A stretch of DNA of 64,000 nt from Arthrobacter sp. ISL-48 (GTDB lineage: Bacteria; Actinomycetota; Actinomycetes; Actinomycetales; Micrococcaceae). This document shows positions 10,045-21,188 of this stretch, in pieces; within the stretch, counting starts at the first letter, position 1, and each line of letters begins with the position of its first letter. The stretch lies in the NCBI RefSeq assembly GCF_018613805.1, contig NZ_JAGGPL010000001.1, positions 372,001 to 436,000 on the forward strand, in the 5' to 3' direction. Position numbers and translations under genes: made by a program. The notes under the pieces were generated by a model that saw nothing but the letters and a program-made list of their open reading frames with translations, was not told the DNA's origin and ran no database searches.

Positions 10045-11533
10045 CCCTTGACGTACGGTATGCCGCTCGCCGCCGGCGGCCGGGAGCGGCCCACGAGTCC
10101 GGCCACAGCGATCACCGTCAACGCGTAAGGCAGCATCGCCATGAACTGGCTCGGGACCGGTGAGCCGATGATCGTGATAATGCTCTGCAGGTTATCGGCG
10201 AAACCGAACAGGAGTGCGGCAAGGAACGCCCCGATCGGATTCCAGCGGCCGAAGATCAAGGCCGCCAGGGCAATGTAGCCTCGGCCGCCGGACATGTCCT
10301 TGCTGAAGGCATCCACGGAGACCAAAGTGAAGAAGGACCCGCCGATGCCGGCGATCGCACCGCCCATGAGCACATTGCGAAAACGCGTACGGTTCACGTT
10401 AATGCCAACCGTGTCCGCCGCCTGTGGGTGCTCACCCACGGCCCGCACGCGCAGGCCCCACTTGGTGTGGAAGAGGCCGACATAGACCACGATCACTGCG
10501 GCGTACATCAGGTACCCGACGAGAGACTGGTGGAACAGGATGGGGCCGATGACAGGGATGTCAGCCAGGAAGGGGATGTCCACGGGATCGAGCCGTCCGG
10601 GCTTGTTCAGGTGCTCCGGGTCAGCTGTCAGCAGCGTGGAGAAAAGGAAGCTGGTCAGTCCGCTGATCAGGACGTTCAGTACCACGCCGACAATGATCTG
10701 GTTCACCAGGTATTTGATGCTGACGACGGCGAGGACCAGTGACACCAGAGCCCCGGCTACCCCCGCGGAGATCAGGCCGAAGTAGACATTGCCGGTCACG
10801 GTAGCCACAACGGCTGCCGAGAAGGCTCCCAGCAGAAGCTGCCCCTCAATGGCAATGTTGACCACACCGACCCGCTCGCACAGCACGCCCGACAGTGAAC
10901 CGAAGACGAGGGGCACGGCGAGGGTCACTGAACCTGCCAGCAGTCCGCCGAGCGAGATCGACGGCTCACTGTCGCGCCCGCCGGCAACGATCCAGACCAG
11001 GAAGCCGACGAGGAATACGACGGCGAAGACTCCCCCGACCCAGCGCGGTGCGGGCCGGCGCTGGGTTGTCAGGAAGATAGCGTAGCCCGCCAGGGCCAGG
11101 AGGACTGCCGAGCAGATCCAGCCCACGGCCATCGACGGAGCGGCAACTTTTTCCAACCGGGCGACACCCAGGGCAGCCAGTCCAAGGACCACGACGGCCG
11201 CCAGCGCAGCCGCCGGAATCCAACGGTCCACTGGTCCGCCCTGTCGTCGCCGCGCCGCCCAGAGGTAGGCCAGATAGGCGGAGGCCGCGAGTGCTACCGC
11301 CAGCGTCACCCATGCGGCCACGGTTGAGGCATTCGGGTCGCGGGCCTCCGCGATCCTGAAACCGGCCAGCTTGTCGTTGGCAAGCAAGCCAAACAGGACG
11401 GTGCCCAGAACAGCCAGCAGCCCGAGTCCGATGCCGGCCTTCCAGCTGACGAGTTCGGAGGCTGCTTTGGCATCGCCTTTCGACAGGGCAGCGTCGGCGT
11501 CCCGCTGGCTGGCCGGAGGTTGGATCGTGGCGC

Positions 11534-11537
<4 letters not shown>
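10041..11537 (-). CDS. nucleoside ABC transporter permease (second subunit)
   Basis: Inner-membrane permease (498 aa) of the BPD_transp_2 family, the type paired with BMP-family binding proteins for nucleoside uptake. Many hydrophobic helices are visible; family blocks include GVVNIAIEGQLLLGAFSAA and ISGGRG-like GGRGYIALAALIFGRWNPIG. The first 150 residues carry an extra set of hydrophobic segments before the core. It overlaps the other permease and cdd by 4 bp on each side. Function is assigned from family and operon context. Confidence 0.9.
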
Positions 11538-12920
<1,383 letters not shown>

Positions 12921-12928
<8 letters not shown>

Positions 12929-14522
12929 CTGATTCTCCTTCTCGGCCGGCGGCTTCCGGGACGGCATGGGGGTTCGTCCCCGCGTGCGCTTTGACACTGG
13001 CTTCCGCTTCTTCGGCCGGGACCCCGGCCATCATCAGGCCCAGGACGTCACGGGACGTTGTCGCAGGCACAATGCCCACGAGCCGTCCCCGGTACAGCAC
13101 GGCGATCCGGTCTGCCAGCTGCACCACCTCATCGAGTTCCGTGGAGACGATCATCACCGGCGTTCCATGGTCACGTTCGGCAATGACGCGTTTATGCACA
13201 AATTCAATGGAACCCACGTCGAGGCCGCGGGTCGGCTGGGAAGCGATGAACAGCCGCAGCGGCCTGGACAGTTCGCGGGCCAGCACGACTTTCTGCTGGT
13301 TGCCGCCCGAGAGCGTACCGACGGCGGCCGTAACCGACGGGGTGCGGACGTCGAATTCTTCAACTTTCTTCGCAGCGTTTTCCGAGATCACCGACGGCTT
13401 CATGCCCAGTCCGCTGGCGAAGGGTGCCTTGTCGTAAAGATCCAGGATCATATTCTCGGAGATCGAGAAGGTGCCCACGAGCCCGTGGACCGTCCGGTCT
13501 TCGGGCACGAACCCCACTCCGGCGCCGAGGACCTGCTTGACGCTGCGGCCCAGCAGTTCCTCGCCGTCGAGCGTTACCGAGCCTGAGGCATGCGGCTGGA
13601 CGCCGAGAATGGCTTCGGTGAGTTCGGTCTGGCCATTGCCCTGGACGCCGGCAATGGCCAGCACTTCACCCTTGGCGATGTCAAAGGAAAGGCCGTCCAC
13701 GACGCGCTGGCCATTGGGGTTGACCACCGTCAGGTTGCGGACCTTGAAGGTGACGTCCCCGGTCCGGGGCGCTCCCTTCTCAAGCGTCAGCCTCACCGCG
13801 CGTCCCACCATGGCGGAGGCAAGCTCAGTGGTGGACGCCGTGGGCTCCGCCTGGCCGACAACCTTGCCCCGGCGGATAACCGTGATGATGTCCGAGATCT
13901 CCTTGACCTCGCGGAGCTTATGCGAAATGAAAACAATCGACTTACCGTCCCGCTTGAGCTGGCGGATGATGTCCAGGAGCTCGTCGGTTTCCTGAGGCGT
14001 GAGCACCGCGGTGGGTTCGTCCAGGATCAGGATCTCCGCGTCCCTTACCAGGGCCTTGATGATTTCCACCCGTTGCTGAACTCCCACCGGGAGGTCTTCG
14101 ACCATGGCGTCCGGATCGACGTCGAACCCGTACTGGTCAGAGATCTGGCGGATCCTGCGCCGGGTCGCTTCCACGTCCAGGAAACCCCCGGTCTTGGTGG
14201 TCTCGTTGCCCAGGGCCACGTTCTCGGCCACGGTGAAGACCGGGATCAGCATGAAATGCTGATGGACCATCCCGATGCCGGCGGCCATCGCCTGGCCCGG
14301 GTCTTTGAACACCACGGGCTTTCCGTCGATCAGGATTTCGCCCTCGGTGGGGTCGTAAAGGCCGTAGAGGACATTCATCAGCGTGGACTTACCGGCGCCG
14401 TTCTCCCCCAGCAGGCAATGCACCTGCCCCGGCTCGACCACCAGGTCGATGTGGTCATTGGCTACCAGGGACCCGAATCGCTTCGTGATCCCTCTCAGTT
14501 CGAGTTTCAAAACCCCAACCAA
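12921..14522 (-). CDS. nucleoside ABC transporter ATP-binding protein (two ABC domains)
   Basis: Double-domain ATPase (533 aa) of the sugar/nucleoside type. Domain 1 has Walker [10 protein letters not shown] and Walker [12 protein letters not shown]; domain 2 has a degenerate Walker A (GVQGNGQTE), signature LSGGNQQK and ASQPTRGLDVG. Loss of a canonical second Walker A is normal for this family. Start is uncertain: TTG at 14522 is listed; TTG at 14510 (LKLELRGITKRFG) has a nearby GGTTGGGG. It is separated from the lipoprotein gene by 169 bp holding a hairpin and overlaps the permease by 8 bp. Confidence 0.92.
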
Positions 14523-14638
14523 TCTGTGTGTGTATGGATCTGCCCCGGAGTTGTTGGCGGCAGGGCAACGGGTGGTCCCAGCCTAGTGTCCGCCGTCGCG
14601 CTTGGGCAGTATGCGCTGGTGGAACGCGACAAGGCGCA

Positions 14639-14672
14639 CTGCCCTTCAGCCGATGTACCGGCGGAAGGGCAG
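14639..14672 (-). promoter_or_regulatory. intercistronic hairpin between BMP gene and ATPase
   Basis: Inverted repeat CTGCCCTTC (14639-14647) with GAAGGGCAG (14664-14672), extended by an internal GCCG/CGGC pairing. It lies just after the BMP lipoprotein stop in the direction of transcription and lacks a T tract. Such hairpins commonly stabilise or partly terminate mRNA so that the binding protein is made in excess over the membrane subunits; that role is inferred here. Confidence 0.55.
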
Positions 14673-14691
14673 CGCGCCCCGAGGTGTGGTC

Positions 14692-15804
14692 CTACTTCGT
14701 CGGGCTGGACTTCGATTCAACCTTGACGGTTCCGGAGACGATGTCCTTCTTCAGCTGGTCCAGCTCACTCTTCATGTCTGCCGGGACTGCCGGGTCCAGA
14801 TCGTGGAAGGGCGCCAGTGCCACGCCGCCGTTCTCCAGGGTGCCGACGTACGGAGTGGCGTCGAATTTGCTGTCCTTGTCGTCTTTGATGACCGTCTCAA
14901 CGGCTGTCGCCATCGTCTTCTGGACAGAAGAAAGGATGACCGACTTGTAGTCGGGGGCCGTGACGTAGCCATCGGAGTCAACCCAGATGAGTTTGGCATC
15001 CGTTCCCTTGGCCTTGGCCTCGAGGATGGCGCTGCCTGCACCGGCTCCGACCGGCCCGGCCACGGGCAGCACGATGTCAGCGCCCTGGTCCAGGAATCCT
15101 TGGGTCAGGACCTTGCCCTTGTCCACCTGCTTGAAGTCGCCGACGAAGGTGCCGTCCTGCTTGTCCTTGTCCCAGCCGATGAGCTGGACGTTCTTGCCCT
15201 TCTTCTGGTTGTAGTACTTCACGCCGTCGGAAAAGCCGTCCATGAAGATCGTGACGGTAGGGATGTTGACGCCGCCGAAGGTCGCGACCTTGCCGGTCTT
15301 GGATGTTCCGGCAGCCAGGTAACCGGCCAGGAACGCCGCCTGGGCGGTGTCATAGACGATCGGCTTGACGTTCTTGGGGAAGGTGGGGTCGTTGTAGTCG
15401 ATGATCGCGAAGTGGCTGTTCGGGTTTGCCGTGGCGATAGCCTTCGTGGCGTCGCCGAGCAGGAAGCCGACAGTAACGGTGAGCTTGCAGCCCTGCTGGA
15501 CCATGGAGCGCAGGTTGGGATCGTAGTCGGTGTCAGCCTTGGACTGGACGTGCTTCTCCTGGATGCCCAGGTCCTTGACGGACTGCTGGAGACCTTCATA
15601 GCCGGACTGGTTGAACGACTTGTCGTCGAATCCACCGGAGTCGGACACCATGCAGGCGGTGTAGTCCGACTTCGCGGCGCCGCTTGAGCTGCCGGATGAG
15701 GATGGGGCTGCGCCACAGCCGGTCAACAGGAGTGCCGTCGCACCCACAGTGGCCACGCCGGCCATTGAACCGCGCTTGAAATTAGCACGCAGTGATTTCT
15801 TCAA
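14692..15804 (-). CDS. BMP-family nucleoside-binding lipoprotein
   Basis: Extracytoplasmic substrate-binding lipoprotein (370 aa) of the BMP/PnrA-like family. A lipoprotein signal peptide ends in ALLLTGC (lipidated Cys30), followed by a Ser/Gly linker. Family features are MVSDSGGFDDKSFNQSGYEG near the mature N-terminus and later KLIWVDSDGY. The start is TTG at 15804, eight bases after GGAGG; the open frame to 15867 has no such site. It heads an operon with ATPase, two permeases, cdd and deoA, so nucleosides are the likely ligands. Confidence 0.92.
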   Translation of the reverse strand: MKKSLRANFKRGSMAGVATVGATALLLTGCGAAPSSSGSSSGAAKSDYTACMVSDSGGFDDKSFNQSGYEGLQQSVKDLGIQEKHVQSKADTDYDPNLRSMVQQGCKLTVTVGFLLGDATKAIATANPNSHFAIIDYNDPTFPKNVKPIVYDTAQAAFLAGYLAAGTSKTGKVATFGGVNIPTVTIFMDGFSDGVKYYNQKKGKNVQLIGWDKDKQDGTFVGDFKQVDKGKVLTQGFLDQGADIVLPVAGPVGAGAGSAILEAKAKGTDAKLIWVDSDGYVTAPDYKSVILSSVQKTMATAVETVIKDDKDSKFDATPYVGTLENGGVALAPFHDLDPAVPADMKSELDQLKKDIVSGTVKVESKSSPTK

Positions 15805-16037
15805 TTTTCCTCCAGGATGAAGAGAGTGGCGCTGCGATTCGATTCCAATGAGTGTCCGTTTCTGCACTGAAATTCTGTTTTCACTGACGGCTTCGCAGCA
15901 CTGCGCCGAAGCGCACTGATGTAAGCAACATTAGTGGTCTGCGACACGCCCCTACGCCGGATCCTGAACATCGTTGAGAACTTGTTACCAATCAGTAGGG
16001 CGGCGGCCCATCGACCCGGTCTGCACCGCTTGCGTGG

Positions 16038-17060
16038 TTAGAGCCGGACCAGCATCTTGCCGGTGTTCGCGCCGTCAAGAAGGTCCATAAACGCCCGCGG
16101 TGCGTTCTCCAGCCCGTCCACGACCGTCTCGTCGTAGCGAACCGAACCGTCGGCGAGCCAGGCTGCCATTTTTTCGGCAAACTCGGCGCTGTGCTGGCGC
16201 TGCCCTCCCACGAGGAAGCCGCGAAGGGTCAACTGCTTGCCGATGGCGAGCATGAGGTTCCGCGGAGCCGGGGTCGCTTCGGTGGCGTTGTACTGGGAGA
16301 TGGCTCCGCACATGGCCACCCGTCCGCCCACGTTCAGTTCGGCGAGGGCGGCCTCGAGGTGGTCGCCTCCGACATTGTCGAAGTAGACGTCGATCCCCTT
16401 GTCACCGGCGGCAGCCTTGAGCTGTTCCCGGACAGGGGCGTCGCGGTAGTTGAAGGCAGCGTCAAAGCCCAGCTCCAGGAGCCGGGCAACCTTCTCCGGC
16501 GTGCCGGCACTGCCGATCACCCGGGACGCACCCATGGCCTTGGCGATCTGCCCCACCAGGGACCCGACGGCACCGGCCGCTCCGGAGACGAAGACGACAT
16601 CGCCCGGCGTGAATTCGGCAACCTTGAGCAGTCCCGCGTATGCCGTCAGCCCGGTCATGCCCAGTGCGCCGAGGAACGCCGACGCCGGTGCCAGATCGGT
16701 CCGGGCCACCGTGGTGGCATTGGCATCCAGGACGGCGTATTCCCGCCAGCCCAGTGAATGGACGACGGCGTCCCCCACCTTGCGTGCGTCCGACCTGGAC
16801 GCAATGACCTCGCCAACCGCGCCGCCGTCGAGCGCTTTATCCAGGGCAAAGGGCGCTGAGTAGGACTTGGCATCGTTCATGCGGCCCCGCATGTAAGGGT
16901 CAACGGAGATGTAGAGGTTACGCACCAGGATCTGGCCGTCCTGGAGTTCGGACAGCGGTGATTCGGCCAGCCTGAAGTTCTCCTGGGTGGGACGTCCCTC
17001 AGGGCGGGATGCGAGGCGGATCTCCCGGGTGGTTGTCGGCAAGGCGGTTACGGTGCTCAT
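16038..17060 (-). CDS. NADP-dependent medium-chain oxidoreductase (MDR, CurA/LTB4DH-like)
   Basis: Zinc-free medium-chain dehydrogenase/reductase (340 aa), similar in layout to prostaglandin/leukotriene reductases that reduce 2-alkenals and enones with NADPH. Visible are the N-terminal GroES-like part with LYISVDPYMRGRM, and the Rossmann motif VFVSGAAGAVGSLVGQIAK. Its ATGA start overlaps the ohr stop, placing it in the ohrR-ohr operon. Together with Ohr this suggests clearance of lipid peroxidation products, which is inference from context. Confidence 0.88.
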   Translation of the reverse strand: MSTVTALPTTTREIRLASRPEGRPTQENFRLAESPLSELQDGQILVRNLYISVDPYMRGRMNDAKSYSAPFALDKALDGGAVGEVIASRSDARKVGDAVVHSLGWREYAVLDANATTVARTDLAPASAFLGALGMTGLTAYAGLLKVAEFTPGDVVFVSGAAGAVGSLVGQIAKAMGASRVIGSAGTPEKVARLLELGFDAAFNYRDAPVREQLKAAAGDKGIDVYFDNVGGDHLEAALAELNVGGRVAMCGAISQYNATEATPAPRNLMLAIGKQLTLRGFLVGGQRQHSAEFAEKMAAWLADGSVRYDETVVDGLENAPRAFMDLLDGANTGKMLVRL

Positions 17061-17488
17061 GCTGCGAACTCCAGGATCTTGATGTCCACCGTCATGTTCC
17101 CACGGGTGGCGTTGGAGTAAGGGCAAATCTGGTGGGCCTTGGCCACGAGCGATTCGGCAGTTGCGAGGTCCAGGGCCGGAACAGCGATTTCGAGTTCCGC
17201 AGCGAGGCCGTAGCCTTCACCGCCGTCCAAGGCGCCGAAGTGGATGCGGGCTGCTACCGCTGAATCCGTGAGGTCGGCCCTTTCCTTTCGTCCCACGAGG
17301 CGCAGTGCCGAGTGAAAGCAGGCTGCGTAGCCGGCGGCAAAGAGCTGCTCAGGATTGGTGCCGTCGCCGTTACCGCCCAGTTCCACGGGGCTGGCGAGAT
17401 TCACGTCCAGCTTGCCGTCTTTGGTGCGTGCGTTGCCGTCGCGGCCTTCGCCCGAAGCCAGGGCCTCAGCAGTGTAGAGGGTCTTCAC
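17057..17488 (-). CDS. ohr: organic hydroperoxide resistance protein Ohr
   Basis: OsmC/Ohr family thiol peroxidase (143 aa) that reduces organic and fatty-acid hydroperoxides. The two catalytic cysteines are Cys57 in AACFHSAL and Cys122 in ICPYSNATRGN, the arrangement typical of Ohr and not of OsmC. The GTG at 17488 has AGGACGG seven bases upstream; the longer frame to 17632 would overlap ohrR. It lies directly downstream of the ohrR-like regulator and overlaps the oxidoreductase gene by 4 bp. Confidence 0.94.
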   Translation of the reverse strand: MKTLYTAEALASGEGRDGNARTKDGKLDVNLASPVELGGNGDGTNPEQLFAAGYAACFHSALRLVGRKERADLTDSAVAARIHFGALDGGEGYGLAAELEIAVPALDLATAESLVAKAHQICPYSNATRGNMTVDIKILEFAA

Positions 17489-17546
17489 GGTGTGTCCGTC
17501 CTGTTGGAATGTATAAGGAATATGGGTTTGTCTCAGTGCACGCTGG

Positions 17547-17981
17547 TCAGTGCGAGTCGTGGAGGGCGGCCGTGAGCCTGCCCAGGGTTGTGCGGAGCTG
17601 CTCGAGTTCGTCTGGCGAGAGCCCTGCGGCATCCGCCAGATGCTGGGGAATCCCGGTTGCCCTGCTGCTGAGGGCCCGCCCGGCTGCTGTCAGGTGGATG
17701 GCCACCCGGCGTTCGTCCTCCCCCGACCGGCGCCGCTCCACCAGGTCCAGGGCCTCAAGGCGCTTCAGCAGGGGCGAGAGTGTGCCGGAATCCAAGCCCA
17801 GCTCCTCCCCCAGTTCCTTGACGCCCCGCGGCTCGTTTTCCCACAGGACCAGCATCACCAGATACTGCGGGTAGGTCAGGCCCAGCCCTTCGAGCATGGG
17901 CCGGTAAACCGCCGTCGCCGCGCGCGATGCCGAGTAGAGGGCAAAGCACACCTGGCGGTCAAGGCGGGGAGCGTCGGTCAT
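17547..17981 (-). CDS. ohrR: MarR-family peroxide sensor OhrR
   Basis: MarR-type winged-helix repressor (144 aa). It carries the OhrR hallmark: a reactive cysteine near the N-terminus (Cys12 in LDRQVCFALYSASR) and the block LGLTYPQYLVMLVLWE. Oxidation of this Cys by organic hydroperoxides releases the repressor from DNA in characterised homologues. The wing RRSGEDERRVAIHLT is visible. The start ATG at 17981 lacks a clear ribosome site, so a near-leaderless message is possible. It is the first gene of the ohrR-ohr-oxidoreductase run and probably autoregulated. Confidence 0.9.
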   Translation of the reverse strand: MTDAPRLDRQVCFALYSASRAATAVYRPMLEGLGLTYPQYLVMLVLWENEPRGVKELGEELGLDSGTLSPLLKRLEALDLVERRRSGEDERRVAIHLTAAGRALSSRATGIPQHLADAAGLSPDELEQLRTTLGRLTAALHDSH

Positions 17982-17993
17982 GACTAACACGCT

Positions 17994-18018
17994 AGTGCAC
18001 AATTCAGTTGTGCACAAC
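17994..18018. promoter_or_regulatory. candidate OhrR operator
   Basis: A perfect 12-bp palindrome GTTGTGCACAAC (18007-18018) lies 26 bp upstream of the ohrR ATG, with a second imperfect copy AGTGCACAATT (17995-18005) directly beside it. Two adjacent dyads at the promoter of a MarR-type gene are the expected arrangement for an autoregulatory operator; binding is inferred. Confidence 0.55.
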
Positions 18019-18036
18019 TTACCAACCCTAAGACAA

Positions 18037-18099
18037 GCGCGAACTGGCAGCTAATGCCCTCAAATTCGAGATTTGCCGGTGTTATCTGCCAGTTCGCGC
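18037..18099. repeat. palindromic intergenic repeat, copy A
   Basis: Arms GCGCGAACTGGCAG (18037-18050) and CTGCCAGTTCGCGC (18086-18099) are perfectly complementary over 14 bp and enclose 35 bases. Each arm continues inward into a half-site (GGCAGCTAAT and, reversed, GGCAGATAAC) that recurs near 29582 and 36503. It lies between the ohrR promoter and the 3' end of the M20 gene and has no T tract, so it is not an obvious terminator. Confidence 0.7.
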
Positions 18100-18130
18100 C
18101 GGGCTGGGTGGTGCGTTCGGGTGGTGGGAC

Positions 18131-19330
18131 TCAGAGGTCTCGGATGGTTCGAAGCGCTGCTGCCGTGAGCACCTGGACGCCGAAGCCCAGGGCCCGCTCG
18201 TCCACGACGTAGTCGCCGCGGTGCAGGTCATACTCTTCGCCGCCCGGGGTCTTGGTGCCAAGGCGCATCATCGCTCCGGGACGCTCAGCCAGGAACCAGG
18301 CGAAGTCCTCGCCGCCCATGGACTGGGGTGTAAGCATGACGGCGCTCTCCCCGATTTCGGCTCGGGCCGCAGCCTCGATCAGGGCCGTCTCATGCTCGGA
18401 GTTCACCACGGGCGGGACTCCCCTGATGTGCTCCAGGCGGACCTCCACACCGTAGGGAGCCGCGACCTGATGGACCACTTCGTCCAGGAGTTCGCCGGCA
18501 TCCTTCCAGGCGTCGCGGTCCAGGCACCGCATGGTCCCGGCCATGAAGCCGGTACCGGGGATGGCGTTTGGTGCCGAACCGGCGGAGATATGGCCCCACA
18601 CCACCGAGACGCCGCTGCGCACGTCAACCCGGCGGGACAGCACTGCCGGCACATTCACGGCGATCTGCGCCAGCGCGAAGACGAGGTCTTCGGTGAGGTG
18701 CGGACGGGAGGTATGGCCGCCACGGCCGCTCAGCTCGATCCTGATGGTGTCCGAGGCAGAAGTGATGGCGCCGATGCGCGTCCCGATACGTCCGACGTCG
18801 ATCCTTGGATCGCAGTGCAGCGCCAGGATGCGGGGCACACCGTCCAGGACGCCCTGCTCGATGCAGGACAACGCACCGCCGGGCATGGTCTCTTCGGCGG
18901 GCTGGAAGATGATCCGCACGGTGCCGGCCAGCCTGGATTCCAGGTGCATGCTCTGGAGGACCAATGCCACGCCAAGCATGGTGGCCGTGTGGATGTCATG
19001 GCCGCAGGCATGCGTGACGCCGTGGTTCTTTGAGGCAAACGGAAGGCCCGTCTCCTCGATGATGGGCAGGGCGTCGATGTCCCCGCGAAGGGCCGTGGCG
19101 ATGGGCCCTTCACCGATGTCCACCGTGAGGCCTGTGCCCTCAAGCCTGCGGGGCTCGAGGCCCGCTGCTTCGAGCCGTTCCACGAGCTTGTCTGTGGTGC
19201 GGAACTCCTTGAAGGAAAGCTCCGGGTGCGCATGCAGGTCCCGGCGGAAGTCGATCAGTTCCGGAAGGAGCGGCTCCAGCCACGGCCCCACCAACGCGGT
19301 GGGCTCAGCTTCAGTAGTGTAATTACGCAC
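18131..19330 (-). CDS. M20 family amidohydrolase
   Basis: M20D metallohydrolase (399 aa) of the aminoacylase/hippurate hydrolase type, which cleaves N-acyl or amide bonds of amino acid derivatives. Zinc-site motifs are HACGHDIHTATMLG, FQPAEETMPGGALSCIEQG and ALHCDP, with MGGEDFAWFL in the C-terminal part; the dimerisation domain lies between. GTG start at 19330. The substrate cannot be inferred: neighbours are the OhrR operon and manC, neither metabolically linked. Confidence 0.9.
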   Translation of the reverse strand: MRNYTTEAEPTALVGPWLEPLLPELIDFRRDLHAHPELSFKEFRTTDKLVERLEAAGLEPRRLEGTGLTVDIGEGPIATALRGDIDALPIIEETGLPFASKNHGVTHACGHDIHTATMLGVALVLQSMHLESRLAGTVRIIFQPAEETMPGGALSCIEQGVLDGVPRILALHCDPRIDVGRIGTRIGAITSASDTIRIELSGRGGHTSRPHLTEDLVFALAQIAVNVPAVLSRRVDVRSGVSVVWGHISAGSAPNAIPGTGFMAGTMRCLDRDAWKDAGELLDEVVHQVAAPYGVEVRLEHIRGVPPVVNSEHETALIEAAARAEIGESAVMLTPQSMGGEDFAWFLAERPGAMMRLGTKTPGGEEYDLHRGDYVVDERALGFGVQVLTAAALRTIRDL

Positions 19331-19416
19331 AGATTTACTCTAGCGAGGCTCCACGGAATAGCGGCATCACAGTCGGCGCGTTACGGATTTGCCCGGTTTG
19401 CCAGCCACTCAGGTTG

Positions 19417-20550
19417 CTAGAGAACGTCAAAATCACCGCTGGCCTTCAGCGCATCCACGGCGGCCTTGACCCGCTGGGAGTGCTGCTTGGTGGTTACCAG
19501 CAGGGCGTCCCCGGTGTCCACAATGACCACATCCTTGATGCCGATCAGTGCAATCACGCGCTTTGTGTCTGAAACGACCACTCCGCTGGCGTTTTCGGTG
19601 AACACGCGGGCGCCGTTGCCGATGACGGTGACGTCATCCACTTCCCGCGCACTGTTGAGCCGGCCCACAGAGGCGAAGTCCCCAACGTCGTCCCACCCGA
19701 AAGTGCCAGGCACGACGGCGACATCGCCTGCCGCGGCCGCGGGCTCAGCCACCGCATAGTCAATGGCAATCTTGGGCAGGGTGGGCCACACACGGGCAGT
19801 GACCTCGTCGCGCTCAGGGGTGTCCCAGGCACGGGCGATCTCCTGCAGTCCTTGGAAAAGCTCAGGCTGGTTGGCCTCCAGGTGCTTCAGCATCAGGGCC
19901 ACGGGTGCCACGAACATGCCGGCGTTCCAGACATACTCGCCGCTGTCCACATACTGCTGGGCAACTTCTTCGTCCGGCTTCTCAACAAACTCCACCACAG
20001 CCTGCGCACTGGGGGCGCCGTCGATGTGGAGCCCGCGCCCGGCACGGATGTAGCCGAAGCCGGTGGAGGGGTGCGTCGGCTTGATGCCAATGGTCACGAT
20101 CTTTCCGGCGGCAGCGGTGTGGATGGCCTCCCGGACCGCCTCCTGGAAAAGATGGTCCGGGCTGATCACCTGGTCGGCGGCGAAGGAGCCCATGATGGTG
20201 TCCGGATCGCGCTCATGCAGGATGGCCGCGGCCAGGCCGATGGCGGCACCGGAATCCTTGGGTTCGCTCTCGAGGACCAGGTCCGAGTCCTGAAGCTCAG
20301 GCAGTTGGCGGCACACGGCAGCGCGGTGTGCGGTCCCGGTGACCACCAGGACGCGTTCGCCCGCGAGGGGCTCCAGCCGGTCATATGTGGCGCGCAACAA
20401 AGTGCTGCCCGAACCCGTGAGGTCGTGAAGGAACTTGGGAGCTGCTGCACGTGACAGTGGCCAGAGGCGGGTCCCCACTCCGCCTGCCGGAATGACCGCC
20501 ATAAAACGGTTCAAGGGTGAATCCGGGCTTGTCACTTTGTCTGTACTCAT
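19417..20550 (-). CDS. manC: mannose-1-phosphate guanylyltransferase
   Basis: GDP-mannose pyrophosphorylase (377 aa), making GDP-mannose from GTP and mannose-1-phosphate for glycan synthesis. The nucleotide-binding signature AVIPAGGVGTRLWPLSRAA is followed by PKFL, and FVEKPDEE marks the sugar-binding region. It has the single-domain length, without the phosphomannose isomerase domain of bifunctional forms. The ATG at 20550 (MSTDKVTSP) is chosen because the family begins there; the open frame extends 30 codons upstream without a recognisable domain. It is divergent from sdhC. Confidence 0.93.
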   Translation of the reverse strand: MSTDKVTSPDSPLNRFMAVIPAGGVGTRLWPLSRAAAPKFLHDLTGSGSTLLRATYDRLEPLAGERVLVVTGTAHRAAVCRQLPELQDSDLVLESEPKDSGAAIGLAAAILHERDPDTIMGSFAADQVISPDHLFQEAVREAIHTAAAGKIVTIGIKPTHPSTGFGYIRAGRGLHIDGAPSAQAVVEFVEKPDEEVAQQYVDSGEYVWNAGMFVAPVALMLKHLEANQPELFQGLQEIARAWDTPERDEVTARVWPTLPKIAIDYAVAEPAAAAGDVAVVPGTFGWDDVGDFASVGRLNSAREVDDVTVIGNGARVFTENASGVVVSDTKRVIALIGIKDVVIVDTGDALLVTTKQHSQRVKAAVDALKASGDFDVL

Positions 20551-20804
20551 CACCGCTACTTTAGCCGAACCGCCGCAGAGTGACCTCTTGGGACGGTTCG
20601 GCACCCCCCGAACAGCCAGATCGTGTGGCGTTCGTCTCAAACAACCGAAAATCCGCCACTGAGAGGGTCACCAAGGAACTCCTAAATTGAATAAGCTGTG
20701 AGCGAAGCCTAGATTTAGGCCTGAGTCATGAGTGCTCTCGCAGCAGGCGTTCCCCCCGCGTGGATCCCATGCCAGCGCCGCTGTGTTGCAGGGAGGTTTA
20801 TTCA
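20551..20804. promoter_or_regulatory. divergent intergenic region manC / sdhC
   Basis: This 254-bp gap separates divergent genes and must hold both promoters. It contains an inverted repeat GCCGAACCG (20564-20572) / CGGTTCGGC (20594-20602) on the manC side and a short dyad GCCTA-N4-TAGGC (20707-20720) on the sdhC side. I could not fix -10/-35 boxes with confidence. Confidence 0.45.
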
Positions 20805-21185
20805 GTGCCGACAAAACCAGCTGGCACCTTGTACCGCGGCCGTGAAGGCATGTGGTCTTGGGTAGGACACCGTATTACCGGTGTTGTGATCTTTTTCTTC
20901 TTGTTGGTCCATGTGCTGGACACCTCATTGGTGCGCGTGTCCCCCGAGGCCTACACGGCTGTTATCGGTACCTACAAGAACCCCCTGATGGCCCTGGGTG
21001 AAACGGGCCTTGTTGCCGCGATCGTGTTCCACGCCTTTAACGGCCTGCGCATCATCGCCGTCGACTTCTGGAAGAAGGGCGCGAAGTACCAGCGGCAGAT
21101 GCTCTGGGTGGTCCTGGCTCTCTGGATCGTCACCCTGGCGGCTTTCGCAATCCGCCACCTGTCCCTCGCCTTCGGAGGTCACTAA
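20805..21185 (+). CDS. sdhC: succinate dehydrogenase cytochrome b556 subunit
   Basis: Membrane anchor subunit C of complex II (126 aa), three transmembrane helices (around 28-48, 65-88 and 100-120). The family start pattern GTLYRGREGMWSWVGHRITG and the helix HVLDTS and FHAFNGLR segments supply candidate haem and quinone residues. The start is GTG at 20805 behind GGGAGG, not the upstream ATG. First gene of sdhCDAB, with the sdhD ATG three bases after its stop. Confidence 0.95.
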   Translation: MPTKPAGTLYRGREGMWSWVGHRITGVVIFFFLLVHVLDTSLVRVSPEAYTAVIGTYKNPLMALGETGLVAAIVFHAFNGLRIIAVDFWKKGAKYQRQMLWVVLALWIVTLAAFAIRHLSLAFGGH

Positions 21186-21188
21186 GTT

